A stretch of DNA of 64,000 bases, taken from positions 245,974 through 309,973 of the forward strand of contig JAPFDS010000056.1 in assembly GCA_026168805.1 (NCBI GenBank), read 5' to 3'. The translations under genes were made by a program, and so were the position numbers. This DNA comes from Caryophanales bacterium. Lineage in GTDB: Bacteria > Bacillota > Bacilli > Bacillales > Amphibacillaceae. The notes under the pieces are model-generated. The model ran no database searches. It was not told the origin of the DNA and saw only the letters and a program-made list of their open reading frames with translations. Of the stretch, positions 26,241 to 34,644 are shown in pieces (the first letter of the stretch is position 1; each line of letters opens with the position of its first letter).

Positions 26241-26984
26241 ATGGAATCACTGTTGCGTGTGGATGATTTGGTTGGTGGATATACGCATAAAAATGTATTG
26301 CACGGAGTTTCATTTGAAGTGAGACATCGTGAAATTGTTGGACTTATTGGATTAAATGGAGCTGGTAAAAGTACGACAATCAAACATGTGATTGGTTTAA
26401 TGCAAGCGAAACAAGGAACGATAACCATCCATGACGATACATTTGCAAAAAATCCTACGAAGTATCGGGAATGTATGGCGTATATCCCAGAAGTGCCAAT
26501 TCTTTATGATGAACTCACATTATATGAGCATCTTGAATTAACGGCCATGGCTTATGATTTACCAGAAGAACTGTTTAAAAAGAGATACCCAAAGTTATTA
26601 AAAGAATTTCATATGGAGAAACAATTGCATTGGTTCCCAGTCCACTTCTCCAAAGGAATGCGTCAAAAAGTGATGATTATGTGTGCATTTTTAATCCAGC
26701 CGGATCTGTATGTTGTGGACGAGCCTTTTGTTGGACTTGATCCACTTGGTATCCAGTCATATTTACAGTTAATGAATGACATGCGGGATCAAGGAGCAGG
26801 CATTTTGATGTCGACACATATTTTAGCAACGGCCCAACAGTATTGTGATCGATTTATTATTATTCATGAAGGGTCCATTCGTGCTCAAGGAACACTTCAA
26901 GAATTAAGGGATTCTTTTGAAATGAAAGACGCTTCATTAGACGAATTGTACATCCAGTTAACAAAGGAAGATTCGAATGTTTAA
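26241..26984 (+). CDS. ecsA: EcsA ABC transporter ATPase
   Basis: 247 aa, the size I recall for EcsA. Walker A GLNGAGKST, signature FSKGMRQKVMIMCAFL, Walker B LYVVDEPFVGLDP, and switch STHILATAQQ. I chose ATG 26241 (GGGGGAG nine bases before it) over an upstream in-frame GTG at 26154. It energises EcsB. The Ecs transporter influences secretion, intramembrane proteolysis by RasP, sporulation and competence in B. subtilis. ecsB starts eight bases before its stop. Confidence 0.92.
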   Translation: MESLLRVDDLVGGYTHKNVLHGVSFEVRHREIVGLIGLNGAGKSTTIKHVIGLMQAKQGTITIHDDTFAKNPTKYRECMAYIPEVPILYDELTLYEHLELTAMAYDLPEELFKKRYPKLLKEFHMEKQLHWFPVHFSKGMRQKVMIMCAFLIQPDLYVVDEPFVGLDPLGIQSYLQLMNDMRDQGAGILMSTHILATAQQYCDRFIIIHEGSIRAQGTLQELRDSFEMKDASLDELYIQLTKEDSNV

Positions 26985-28191
26985 TGCAGCGGAGTTATTT
27001 AAAGAGCGGTTAAGTGCGCATGTGAAAGAATTAAGTCGGTATGGTAGATATATTTTTAATGGGCATATGGCAATTTTGTTATTATTTCTTATTTCAGCAT
27101 TAGCTGTCTTTTATCAACAGTGGCTAGCTGGACTATCATCATCGTTTCCATCCGAGTGGATTGTGATTGGAATGTTTGGTTTGTTAACCGTTTATAATCC
27201 GCTTCAAACATTGCTTAAGGAAGCAGATATAGTGTTTTTAATTGCAGCTGAAGAAAAGATGCGTGCATATTTTCGCAGCACGATTTTGTACAACTTTGTC
27301 ATTCAATTGTATATCGTTATTTTAGCAGGAGCAGCTTTAGGTCCTCTCTATTTTCATGCATTCCCAACGAGAAATGGCTGGGTTTATATAGCAACCATTG
27401 TTTTACTAATTGTATTCAAGGCTTGGAACCTTGCTGCTAAATGGTGGATGTATACGATTCGTGATCATTCATTGCGTATATTAGATGCATTTATTCGATT
27501 TTTATTATCCACATCCGTTATTATGTTTTTTATGCAAGAACATATGATGTATGCTGCGATTGTCACATTTATATATCTCGGGTTGTTTATCTATATATAC
27601 CGTTTTTCCCATAAAAACGTTGGTATACCTTGGGACGAACTGATTCAGCAAGACCATCACCGGATGAATTCTTTTTATCGGTTTGCGAATCTTTTTACGG
27701 ACGTACCACATTTAAGAAATAAATTAAAACAAAGAAAATGGATTGCGCCGCTCGTGCGGAAGTATATTCCGTATGGACGAAAGCATACTTTCTCATACTT
27801 ATTCCGTTTATCGTTTTTGCGAAGTGGAGATTATGCAAGTATGTATATTCGATTGGTTATTATTGGAGCAATCTTAATCATTCTTGTACCAAACATGTGG
27901 TTGAAAGGTATTTTCGGACTTTTGTTTATTTATATGAGCATGTTCCAACTCATTCCATTATATAAGCATCATCGAACTATGATTTGGCTTGATTTGTATC
28001 CTGTTGAAGTAGTCGATAAAAGACGAGCGTTTCAAGCGTTGATCTCACGCATAACATGGATTCAAATAGCCGTATTTACGCTTACATTCGTAAGTTTACA
28101 ATTATTTATGTTCGCAGGAATCTTTTTGATAAGCGCAATTGTATTTATGTATCTATTTAGTTTTGCGTATATGAGACGCAAATTAACATAA
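26977..28191 (+). CDS. ecsB: EcsB ABC transporter permease
   Basis: 404 aa with eight or more hydrophobic helices in two groups (about 25-200 and 285-400), separated by a basic cytoplasmic segment (about 215-280). The N-terminal FNAAELFKERLSAHVKELSRYGRYIFNGH is the conserved EcsB opening. It overlaps ecsA and forms the membrane part of the Ecs complex. No ecsC follows; the next gene is convergent yhaA. Confidence 0.92.
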   Translation: MFNAAELFKERLSAHVKELSRYGRYIFNGHMAILLLFLISALAVFYQQWLAGLSSSFPSEWIVIGMFGLLTVYNPLQTLLKEADIVFLIAAEEKMRAYFRSTILYNFVIQLYIVILAGAALGPLYFHAFPTRNGWVYIATIVLLIVFKAWNLAAKWWMYTIRDHSLRILDAFIRFLLSTSVIMFFMQEHMMYAAIVTFIYLGLFIYIYRFSHKNVGIPWDELIQQDHHRMNSFYRFANLFTDVPHLRNKLKQRKWIAPLVRKYIPYGRKHTFSYLFRLSFLRSGDYASMYIRLVIIGAILIILVPNMWLKGIFGLLFIYMSMFQLIPLYKHHRTMIWLDLYPVEVVDKRRAFQALISRITWIQIAVFTLTFVSLQLFMFAGIFLISAIVFMYLFSFAYMRRKLT

Positions 28192-28194
28192 GCA

Positions 28195-28224
28195 AAGCCT
28201 AGTCTCGTTAGTGAGACTAGGCTT
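28195..28224. terminator. Bidirectional terminator ecsB / yhaA
   Basis: Perfect 12-bp stem AAGCCTAGTCTC / GAGACTAGGCTT with a 6-nt loop between convergent genes; weak T run (GTTGTTT). Confidence 0.8.
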
Positions 28225-28245
28225 GTTGTTTCATATAGATGTTTA

Positions 28246-29424
28246 TTATGAATTGGATTTCTCCTGATAGTTCATATAAATCTCATATAACATTTTAGCG
28301 GCAATTGGCAATGCACGTTCATCAATATCAAATTTAGGATGATGATGTGGGTACGCATGGCCTTCTAACTGAGCTCCAGTAAAGAAATATGCACCTGGCT
28401 TTTCATGCAAGTAATACGAAAAGTCCTCTCCACCCATAACAGGAATAATTTCTTCAGCTGTGTCCACACTAGGAACACTTTTACTAGCCTCAAGTATTTG
28501 AAGGGCTTCTTTAGCGTGATTAATGACAGGAGGATATCCTTTGACATAATCAATTGTATAACTTGCATCATGACTTAAGGAAACACCTTTAAGAATACGT
28601 TCCATTTCTTCCATTACGATGTTTTGGACATGTGTATCTAAATAACGAACTGTTCCACCAATGACTGCTTTATCAGCGATAATATTAAATGCACTACCCG
28701 CATGAAATGTACCAACAGTTACCACTGCAGTTTGCGTTGGATTTAATCTTCTGCTCACAATTTGTTGCAATTGGGAGACGACGTCTGAAGCGATCACGAT
28801 CGCATCTTTTGTTTCATGAGGAGCGGCACCATGTCCACCTTGTCCTTGAATGACTATTTCAAACCGGTCTGCTCCTGCCATCAATGCGTCTTGTGACGTT
28901 TGTACAACACCAAGCTTTTCAGGCGCCCATAGATGTGTACCGAATACAGCGTCTACACCATCAAGTACCCCAGCTTCAACCATGGGCTTCGCTCCACCTG
29001 GTGCAAGCTCTTCGGCATGTTGATGAAGGAAGACGACCGTTCCGGGAATGTCCTCTTGATGTGACAAGAGTACTTTCGCTAAGACAAGCATTGTAGCTGT
29101 ATGTCCATCATGCCCGCATGCGTGCATAACTCCATCTACTTTCGATTTGTAAGGTACATCTTTTTCATCTTGGATCGGCAGCGCATCAAAGTCAGCTCTA
29201 AGAGCAACCGTTTTTCCTGGCTTACCACCTTTTAATGTTGCAACAACTCCATTTCCACCAACATTCTTTTCATACGGAATTCCAAGCTTTTCATAATAGT
29301 TCGCAATATAAGCGGCTGTTTCTGTTTCGTGAAAAGATAATTCAGGATGTTGATGTAAATATCTTCGGATAGAAACCATTTCTTCATAATAAGCATCTAG
29401 TTGTTCATGAATCTGTTTATGCAT
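28246..29424 (-). CDS. yhaA: M20D amidohydrolase (YhaA-like)
   Basis: 392 aa zinc amidohydrolase of the hippurate/N-acyl amino acid hydrolase type. Motifs: HQHPELSFHE, ALRADFDALPIQDE, MHACGHDGHTAML-like (MHACGHDGHTATML), LHQHAEELAPGGAKPM with the catalytic Glu, and late MGGEDFSYY. Clear ribosome site AAGGAGGG before ATG 29424. The position after the ecs genes matches B. subtilis yhaA. It likely deacylates N-acetyl amino acids or amides; substrate not determined. Confidence 0.88.
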   Translation of the reverse strand: MHKQIHEQLDAYYEEMVSIRRYLHQHPELSFHETETAAYIANYYEKLGIPYEKNVGGNGVVATLKGGKPGKTVALRADFDALPIQDEKDVPYKSKVDGVMHACGHDGHTATMLVLAKVLLSHQEDIPGTVVFLHQHAEELAPGGAKPMVEAGVLDGVDAVFGTHLWAPEKLGVVQTSQDALMAGADRFEIVIQGQGGHGAAPHETKDAIVIASDVVSQLQQIVSRRLNPTQTAVVTVGTFHAGSAFNIIADKAVIGGTVRYLDTHVQNIVMEEMERILKGVSLSHDASYTIDYVKGYPPVINHAKEALQILEASKSVPSVDTAEEIIPVMGGEDFSYYLHEKPGAYFFTGAQLEGHAYPHHHPKFDIDERALPIAAKMLYEIYMNYQEKSNS

Positions 29425-29579
29425 GAGACCCCTCCTTTATTTCAATACATGTATTATATCATGATTGTTTTCTTCTATGGTGAAGTTTGATTGATGAAAA
29501 GTGTTTTTGATAGAAGCGATCAAGAGCATATCAACGAATCGACGTTTTCTGCTATACTAATAAGCATCAAGGGAAGGGT

Positions 29580-30227
29580 GTGAATGTTATTTTACGTAGA
29601 AAGATGTATATTCGCTTCTTTATTTTTATAAGCTTATTTCTAATCGGTCTGTTTTCATATCGCATGACTTTCGGAACAATGCCGCACATTGATGCGTGGC
29701 TCATGCCTTATGTTGAGAACATTCCATCGACATCGATGGTATATTCTTTTTTTAGTTCGGTCACACACTTAGGTTCAGGGATATTTTTAATACCATTCAC
29801 ACTTGTGATCAGTGTACCTCTGTATATGATGTTCCGGTCAATGATTCCTTGGGGAGTTGTCAGCTGCGGGACACTTCTTACATATTTGTTAAATGCAGGA
29901 GTTAAATTAATCTTTCAACGAGAAAGACCACAAATTGTTCCGGAACTTGCGGCTGAAGGGTTTAGCTTTCCTTCTGGACATGCAATGATTTCATTTGTCT
30001 TTTACAGTTTATGTATGTACTTTTTATACAAACGATTTACGAAAAGCTGGGTACGGAGATGGGTGCTCATATGTGGAAGTAGTTTCATCGCTTTGATTGG
30101 AATAAGTAGATACGTCTTATCTGTTCATTATGTATCAGACATTTTAACCGGTTATTCTTTTGGATGTATTTTCATGCTTGTAATCATTCACTTCTATGAG
30201 AAATACGTGACAAGATCTGGTAACTAG
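29580..30227 (+). CDS. PAP2 family phosphatase, membrane
   Basis: 215 aa with six hydrophobic helices. Acid-phosphatase motifs in order: KLIFQRERP (K-x6-RP), FPSGHAMIS (PSGH) and SRYVLSVHYVSD (SR-x5-H-x3-D). It dephosphorylates lipid phosphates such as undecaprenyl diphosphate, phosphatidate or phosphatidylglycerol phosphate, with the active site at the outer face. GTG start at 29580 (GGGAAGGGT in front). A second undecaprenyl pyrophosphatase (uppP) is encoded at 57926, so this could be a backup or a different lipid phosphatase. Confidence 0.85.
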   Translation: MNVILRRKMYIRFFIFISLFLIGLFSYRMTFGTMPHIDAWLMPYVENIPSTSMVYSFFSSVTHLGSGIFLIPFTLVISVPLYMMFRSMIPWGVVSCGTLLTYLLNAGVKLIFQRERPQIVPELAAEGFSFPSGHAMISFVFYSLCMYFLYKRFTKSWVRRWVLICGSSFIALIGISRYVLSVHYVSDILTGYSFGCIFMLVIIHFYEKYVTRSGN

Positions 30228-30341
30228 TGATGCATAAGCTCAGTCTTAAGGATGAGTTTTTTCCGTTCTAAAGACTGTTCTTTATTGCTGTTCTTTTGAT
30301 TATGATAGATATACACGATGAAATATAAAAGGAGGGTATCT

Positions 30342-31094
30342 ATGATCTTTCGAATTCGCTCACTTACAGCACTTTTAATTATGCTCCTTGGAGTTGTTCT
30401 TATTTTTGAAAACTTCGGGGTTGAACTTTTTGGAACTTCATCTGTTTGGTCGTTTATCCTTCCGTTAATTATATTGTTTTTAGGAATTCATATTGTTTAT
30501 GATCATTTTAAACGAGGTTACGGAGGATGGATGTTTGGTTCATTTTTAATGATATTTGGATCTCTTCTTCTGTTAAATATTTTTGACGTCATTCAATTTG
30601 AATTTAAAGATGTATTTAAATTATGGCCGCTATTTATTATCTATGTTGGATTTTTAATCATTCGACCGCCTAGAAGACGGAGACCTAGAATAACTACTTA
30701 TGATAAAAGTTCTTATAAACAAAAATATAATTGGAAAAATTATTCTATTGGAGATCATGAATTTAAAGACCCAAATTGGAAAGTAGAACCGATGGATTTA
30801 AATGGATTAGCTGGTGACTATTATTTGGACTTTACGAAGGCGTTTATTCCTGAAGAAGAGATTCCTATTACGATTCATAGTTTGGCAGGGGATGTTCGTA
30901 TTTTAGTCCCGGAATCCATTGAATTCAGAGCAGAAGCAACCGTAAAAGCTGGTGATATTGATATTGTTGGAAATAGAGGGGATGGGATTAATCGGCACGT
31001 GTTTTACGAAACGCCTGCGTATGCATCTGCCACTAAAAAGTTGGATATGTATATCGATCTGAAAGCTGGTTCCATTCGGATAGATAGTGTGTAG
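30342..31094 (+). CDS. liaF: LiaF-like regulator of a cell-envelope stress two-component system
   Basis: 250 aa. Four hydrophobic helices fill the N-terminal half (about 5-100). After a basic RPPRRRRPR turn comes a soluble domain, ending in the LiaF-type beta-rich repeat (IPITIHSLAGDVRILVPE ... KLDMYIDLKAGSIRIDSV). I chose ATG 30342, eight bases after AGGAGGG; the upstream in-frame ATG 30318 is not preceded by one. LiaF inhibits the kinase LiaS until cell-wall antibiotics act. It is followed immediately by liaS and liaR in one operon. Confidence 0.85.
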   Translation: MIFRIRSLTALLIMLLGVVLIFENFGVELFGTSSVWSFILPLIILFLGIHIVYDHFKRGYGGWMFGSFLMIFGSLLLLNIFDVIQFEFKDVFKLWPLFIIYVGFLIIRPPRRRRPRITTYDKSSYKQKYNWKNYSIGDHEFKDPNWKVEPMDLNGLAGDYYLDFTKAFIPEEEIPITIHSLAGDVRILVPESIEFRAEATVKAGDIDIVGNRGDGINRHVFYETPAYASATKKLDMYIDLKAGSIRIDSV

Positions 31095-31104
31095 GAGGAG
31101 GAAA

Positions 31105-32145
31105 ATGTTAAAAAATCTGAGTAATATTCGTTCTTTGTTTATTCGTTCGCATTTATATGCTGTGTTTATAACAGGAATCACTTTACTATCTATCTTGCTA
31201 ACGATCTATGTGTTATTTGAACCCCACTGGCTTACTTCTAGCGCAATTTTCACATTTTTCATTTTATTCGGATTGATTAGTGTGCTTGTGTCTTTTTATG
31301 CAGGTTTTAGATCGAGTGGATCTTTAAAAGAACGAATCGATTACTTATCCGTTCTTATTACTCAATTTATTAATGGAAAATATGAGTCACGCATCCATTT
31401 TAAAGAGGATGATGAATTAACACGGATTGGAAATGAATTGAATGTGTTTGGTGAAAAATTACAACAGCAAACAAAGTCTATGCAGCGAATGGCAGAAGAA
31501 AGAGCTGATTATACGAAGTCCGCATACAAAAGTGCAGTCATTGAAGAAAGACAACGTTTAGCAAGGGATTTACATGACTCTGTTAGTCAGCAACTGTTTG
31601 CATTGACAATGATGGCAGAAGCGTCAAGTGAGTTGATCGAAAAGGATCCTCACATTGCTAAGAAGCACTTGCAAGATGTGATTGAAGCAGGGCACACGGC
31701 ACAAGCAGAAATGAGAGCTTTGCTCCTCCATTTACGGCCGGTTTATTTATCGGGAGATTCTTTAGCAACTGGGGTAGAGAAGCTTATAAAAGAATTACAA
31801 ACAAAATGTTCGATTGAGTTCCAAGTTGACATGGAACAAGAACTTCAACTGAAAGAAACGACTGAAGAACACGTATTTCGTATCATTCAAGAAGCGTTGG
31901 CCAATATATTAAGGCATTCTCAGGCATCAAAAGTGTTGTTGCAACTTACTAAACGTTCGAAGGAATTATTTATTCATATTCGAGATGATGGAATAGGCTT
32001 TGATTTAGAGAAGAAGTTAGGAAGTAATGTCTCCTATGGCATGAAGACCATGCGCGAAAGAAGTGAAGAACTTGGAGGAACTTTTGTAGTGAGATCAATC
32101 GTAGAAGAAGGGACGTATATCGATATACGTATCCCATATATGTAA
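31105..32145 (+). CDS. liaS: LiaS-like sensor histidine kinase
   Basis: 346 aa. Two membrane helices with a very short outer loop (about 18-40 and 47-68), the intramembrane-sensing layout. A HAMP-like linker follows, then a HisKA_3 dimerisation motif ERQRLARDLHDSVSQ with phospho-His157, and an ATPase domain with N-box IIQEALANILRHS and DDGIGFD. I chose ATG 31105 (GGAGGAGG six bases before it). It phosphorylates the adjacent LiaR when the envelope is damaged; LiaF represses it. Confidence 0.9.
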   Translation: MLKNLSNIRSLFIRSHLYAVFITGITLLSILLTIYVLFEPHWLTSSAIFTFFILFGLISVLVSFYAGFRSSGSLKERIDYLSVLITQFINGKYESRIHFKEDDELTRIGNELNVFGEKLQQQTKSMQRMAEERADYTKSAYKSAVIEERQRLARDLHDSVSQQLFALTMMAEASSELIEKDPHIAKKHLQDVIEAGHTAQAEMRALLLHLRPVYLSGDSLATGVEKLIKELQTKCSIEFQVDMEQELQLKETTEEHVFRIIQEALANILRHSQASKVLLQLTKRSKELFIHIRDDGIGFDLEKKLGSNVSYGMKTMRERSEELGGTFVVRSIVEEGTYIDIRIPYM

Positions 32146-32154
32146 AGGGGGAAA

Positions 32155-32796
32155 ATGATGATCCGTGTAATTGTAGTTGACGATCATGAAGTCGTCCGTA
32201 AAGGAATTATAGCTTATTTACAAACAGATGGCGAAATAGATGTTATTGGAGAAGCGAGTAGTGGAAATGAAGGCGCAGACATTGTCATTGAACAACAACC
32301 AGACGTGGTTTTAATGGATTTGATTATGGAGAATGGTACAGGTATTGAAGCAACTGAAAAAATTATGAAAAAGTGTCCTACATGTAAAGTAATTATTTTG
32401 ACAAGTTTTTATGATGATGAACAAATCTTTCCCGCAATGGAAGCCGGAGCATTTAGCTATTTATTGAAAACAAGCTCTGCTTCAGACATCTCCCGGGCCA
32501 TTAAAAAAGCTCCGAAGGGTGAAAATGTTATTGAACCAACCGTAGCAAGTAAAGTTTTTTCAGGATATCGGAAAGAAGAACAGAAAATACATGACGCTTT
32601 GACAAATCGTGAATTAGAAGTATTGTTATGTATTGGCGACGGAATGACAAACAAAGAAATTAGTGACAAATTATATATTGGAATAAAAACTGTAAAGACA
32701 CATGTTAGTAACATATTGGCAAAACTCCATGTCAATGACCGAACGCAAGCGGCTGTCTATGTTCATAAAAATAAATTAATGCGTGAAGAAGAGTAA
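32155..32796 (+). CDS. liaR: LiaR-like response regulator (NarL family)
   Basis: 213 aa. Receiver domain with the acidic pair in VVDDHEVVRKG, phospho-acceptor Asp55 in VVLMDLIMENGTG, and Lys in YLLKTSS. The C-terminal LuxR/NarL helix-turn-helix is LTNRELEVLLCIGDGMTNKEI...GIKTVKTHVSNILAKLHV. Two consecutive ATG codons (32155 and 32158) follow AAAGGGGG; the second has better spacing. The operon ends in a terminator overlapping its stop. No liaIH effector genes are adjacent, so the targets are elsewhere. Confidence 0.92.
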   Translation: MMIRVIVVDDHEVVRKGIIAYLQTDGEIDVIGEASSGNEGADIVIEQQPDVVLMDLIMENGTGIEATEKIMKKCPTCKVIILTSFYDDEQIFPAMEAGAFSYLLKTSSASDISRAIKKAPKGENVIEPTVASKVFSGYRKEEQKIHDALTNRELEVLLCIGDGMTNKEISDKLYIGIKTVKTHVSNILAKLHVNDRTQAAVYVHKNKLMREEE

Positions 32797-32817
32797 AGCA
32801 AAGCTCTTCTTTTTTGT
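32786..32817 (+). terminator. Terminator of liaFSR
   Basis: Stem AAGAAGAG / CTCTTCTT with T-rich tail (TTTTTGTTTT); left arm lies in the last liaR codons. Confidence 0.8.
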
Positions 32818-32871
32818 TTTTTACTGCGTTCAATTGTATACTTAATATAATTAAAATTAAAGGGGCTTTCT

Positions 32872-33300
32872 ATGAACAAAGATAAACAAAAACAAGAATG
32901 GATCTGGTTATTTATGTGGGGCGTAACCATTGTATCCACACTCGGAAGTTTGTTTTATTCGGAAATATTACATTTTGTTCCATGTGAATTATGTTGGGTA
33001 CAGCGCATTCTAATGTATCCACTCGTGATTATTTATGGGGTCGCTACAATGCAAAGAAACTTGTCTATTGCTTTGCCAGGCCTTATTCTAAGTATCATTG
33101 GAGTTTGTGTATCTACATATCATTATTTGATTCAAAAGTTACCGGCGCTCCAAGAAGCTGGTGCTTCATGTGGAGATGTGCCATGTAACCTACAATATAC
33201 AAATTACTTAGGTTTCATCACCATTCCTTTTTTAGCAGGACTAGCATTTTTGTTGATTATTGGTAGCCATATAATTTTGATAAGAAGTGTGAGGAGATAA
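32872..33300 (+). CDS. bdbC: BdbC/DsbB-type thiol-disulfide oxidoreductase
   Basis: 142 aa with four membrane helices. It carries the two DsbB-like cysteine pairs: CELC (Cys38, Cys41) after the first helix and Cys100/Cys105 in GASCGDVPCN before the last. It passes electrons from a secreted thiol oxidase to quinone. It is followed two bases later by a membrane-anchored thioredoxin-like protein, so the two probably form an oxidising pair. In B. subtilis BdbC is needed for ComGC and the competence machinery, which is relevant in a comK-bearing genome. Confidence 0.9.
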   Translation: MNKDKQKQEWIWLFMWGVTIVSTLGSLFYSEILHFVPCELCWVQRILMYPLVIIYGVATMQRNLSIALPGLILSIIGVCVSTYHYLIQKLPALQEAGASCGDVPCNLQYTNYLGFITIPFLAGLAFLLIIGSHIILIRSVRR

Positions 33301-33302
33301 AT

Positions 33303-33800
33303 ATGCGTAACAATAGTATGCGTAATAAAATGATTTTAATTATCGGATCAGTTGTCCTTTTATTTGGAGCTTTATACTTTGTCATCGACTATAAAAATAA
33401 AAAGGCAGTAGAAGGGGTTGAGCACCCTTATGGAGATAAAAAGTTGCATCAAGCAACAATCGACCAACTAGACGATCCCTTGTATCAAAATGTCATCCGT
33501 CCAGATGATTTGCAAGAAGCGTTAGATGCGGAAGAAGATATAACTGTGTATTTCTACAGTCCTACGTGTGTACATTGTATAAATACAACACCTGTGCTCA
33601 TTCCAGTAGTTGAGGATTTAGATGTTGAGTTGAAGAAAATTAATCTATTGGAAGAGAAAGACAGTGTTGGGGATCAATTTGAAATTACAGGAACACCGAC
33701 ACTTGTACACTATGAAAATGGAGAAGAAGTTGCACGTACAAGTGGAGAGCAGTCCACAGAACACTTTGAGTCATTTTTTAAAGAGCATGTTGTTAAATAA
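33303..33800 (+). CDS. Membrane-anchored thioredoxin-like protein, BdbC partner
   Basis: 165 aa. N-terminal helix MILIIGSVVLLFGALYFVI (about 9-27) anchors a thioredoxin fold outside the membrane. The active site is C-V-H-C in YFYSPTCVHCINTTPV, and the cis-Pro loop is in EITGTPTLVHYENG. It is not DsbA-sized: BdbD has a helical insertion that this one lacks. Two-base spacing to bdbC and AGGAG at the junction suggest coexpression. It probably oxidises or isomerises secreted proteins; direction of electron flow not determined. Confidence 0.82.
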   Translation: MRNNSMRNKMILIIGSVVLLFGALYFVIDYKNKKAVEGVEHPYGDKKLHQATIDQLDDPLYQNVIRPDDLQEALDAEEDITVYFYSPTCVHCINTTPVLIPVVEDLDVELKKINLLEEKDSVGDQFEITGTPTLVHYENGEEVARTSGEQSTEHFESFFKEHVVK

Positions 33801-33846
33801 CAAAAGTAGGTTCCACCTCAATACAGAGGGATGGAACCTACTTTTG
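33801..33846. terminator. Bidirectional terminator between the thioredoxin-like gene and hmoB
   Basis: Perfect 15-bp arms CAAAAGTAGGTTCCA and TGGAACCTACTTTTG with a 16-nt loop between convergent genes. Confidence 0.85.
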
Positions 33847-33875
33847 CATAATAAATCATGTACACAAAAAACGTA

Positions 33876-34367
33876 TCAATCTTCATCTTCTTTCATTTCA
33901 TACGTATGTGTGAATGGACGGCTTGCAAAGTATGCAGGCTTATGAATTTGTTCTTGGATTTGTGTATACGAATCAGTTATTTTCCATTGTTTATATGTTT
34001 CTTCCGTGTTCCATTGCATCATTACAATATAGACATTTCCTTTTGTAGGTTTCAATATACGAATCGCTTGACTTCCTGTATCTTGGGGAAATGTGCGAGC
34101 ATCTATTTTCCAACCATTTTCAAAGAGTGGTTGACTTTCGACGACGATAGGCACATGTTCCATGACAACAAATCCTTCTGGTTGTATATCTCCTTTTGTA
34201 GCAATGACATCAAACATTTGTCCAGACGCAAATACATTTCTTTCTTCATGTTCATAATAAACGAGGGTTTTTGTAGCAGATTTCATAAAGTGAAATTCTA
34301 AACTTGGATATTTTTGTACTTCTTTTTCTAAGAAACTTTCAGTTCCAGTAGTCATAAATGCTCTCAT
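33876..34367 (-). CDS. hmoB: HmoB-like heme-degrading monooxygenase
   Basis: 163 aa. The C-terminal antibiotic-biosynthesis-monooxygenase (ABM) ferredoxin-like domain is visible, with NVYIVMMQWNTEETYKQWKITDSY. It matches HmoB (YhgC), which opens heme and releases iron. I start at ATG 34367, five bases after GGGGTGA; a GTG nine bases further upstream is the alternative. The neighbour on the other side is the pbpF-like gene, the same pairing as yhgC-pbpF in B. subtilis. Confidence 0.8.
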   Translation of the reverse strand: MRAFMTTGTESFLEKEVQKYPSLEFHFMKSATKTLVYYEHEERNVFASGQMFDVIATKGDIQPEGFVVMEHVPIVVESQPLFENGWKIDARTFPQDTGSQAIRILKPTKGNVYIVMMQWNTEETYKQWKITDSYTQIQEQIHKPAYFASRPFTHTYEMKEDED

Positions 34368-34440
34368 CAAAATCACCCCATCATTTGTTTATGTCGCATA
34401 TATGAAGATTATCAAAAGTTAACCATTTAGACAAATGAAT

Positions 34441-34500
34441 GAATTTCATAATTACCAAAATCAGCTATGGACGTAGCGTAAAATGCGTATTATGAAATTC
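34441..34500 (+). repeat. Hairpin repeat copy 2 (short form)
   Basis: 60 bp with 12-bp inverted ends, extendable to 15 bp (AATGAATTTCATAAT / ATTATGAAATTCATT). Interior CCAAAATCAGCTATG ... GTAGCGTAAAAT. Lies between divergent hmoB and the penicillin-binding protein gene. Confidence 0.88.
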
Positions 34501-34644
34501 ATTAAAATATTCAAATGTATAGTACAGCAATGGATTGCTGGATAGTCTATAGAACACTACCCCAGATAAAAATATCTTTAGCTTAGAAAAGAAATAGCGT
34601 ATACTACTAATCATTAGAAAGTTGCGTTGCAAGGAGAGAACACC

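Noticed and set aside
33858..34301. 147-codon frame on + opposite hmoB
   Set aside because: Phe/Tyr-rich mirror of the hmoB coding strand; no ribosome site.
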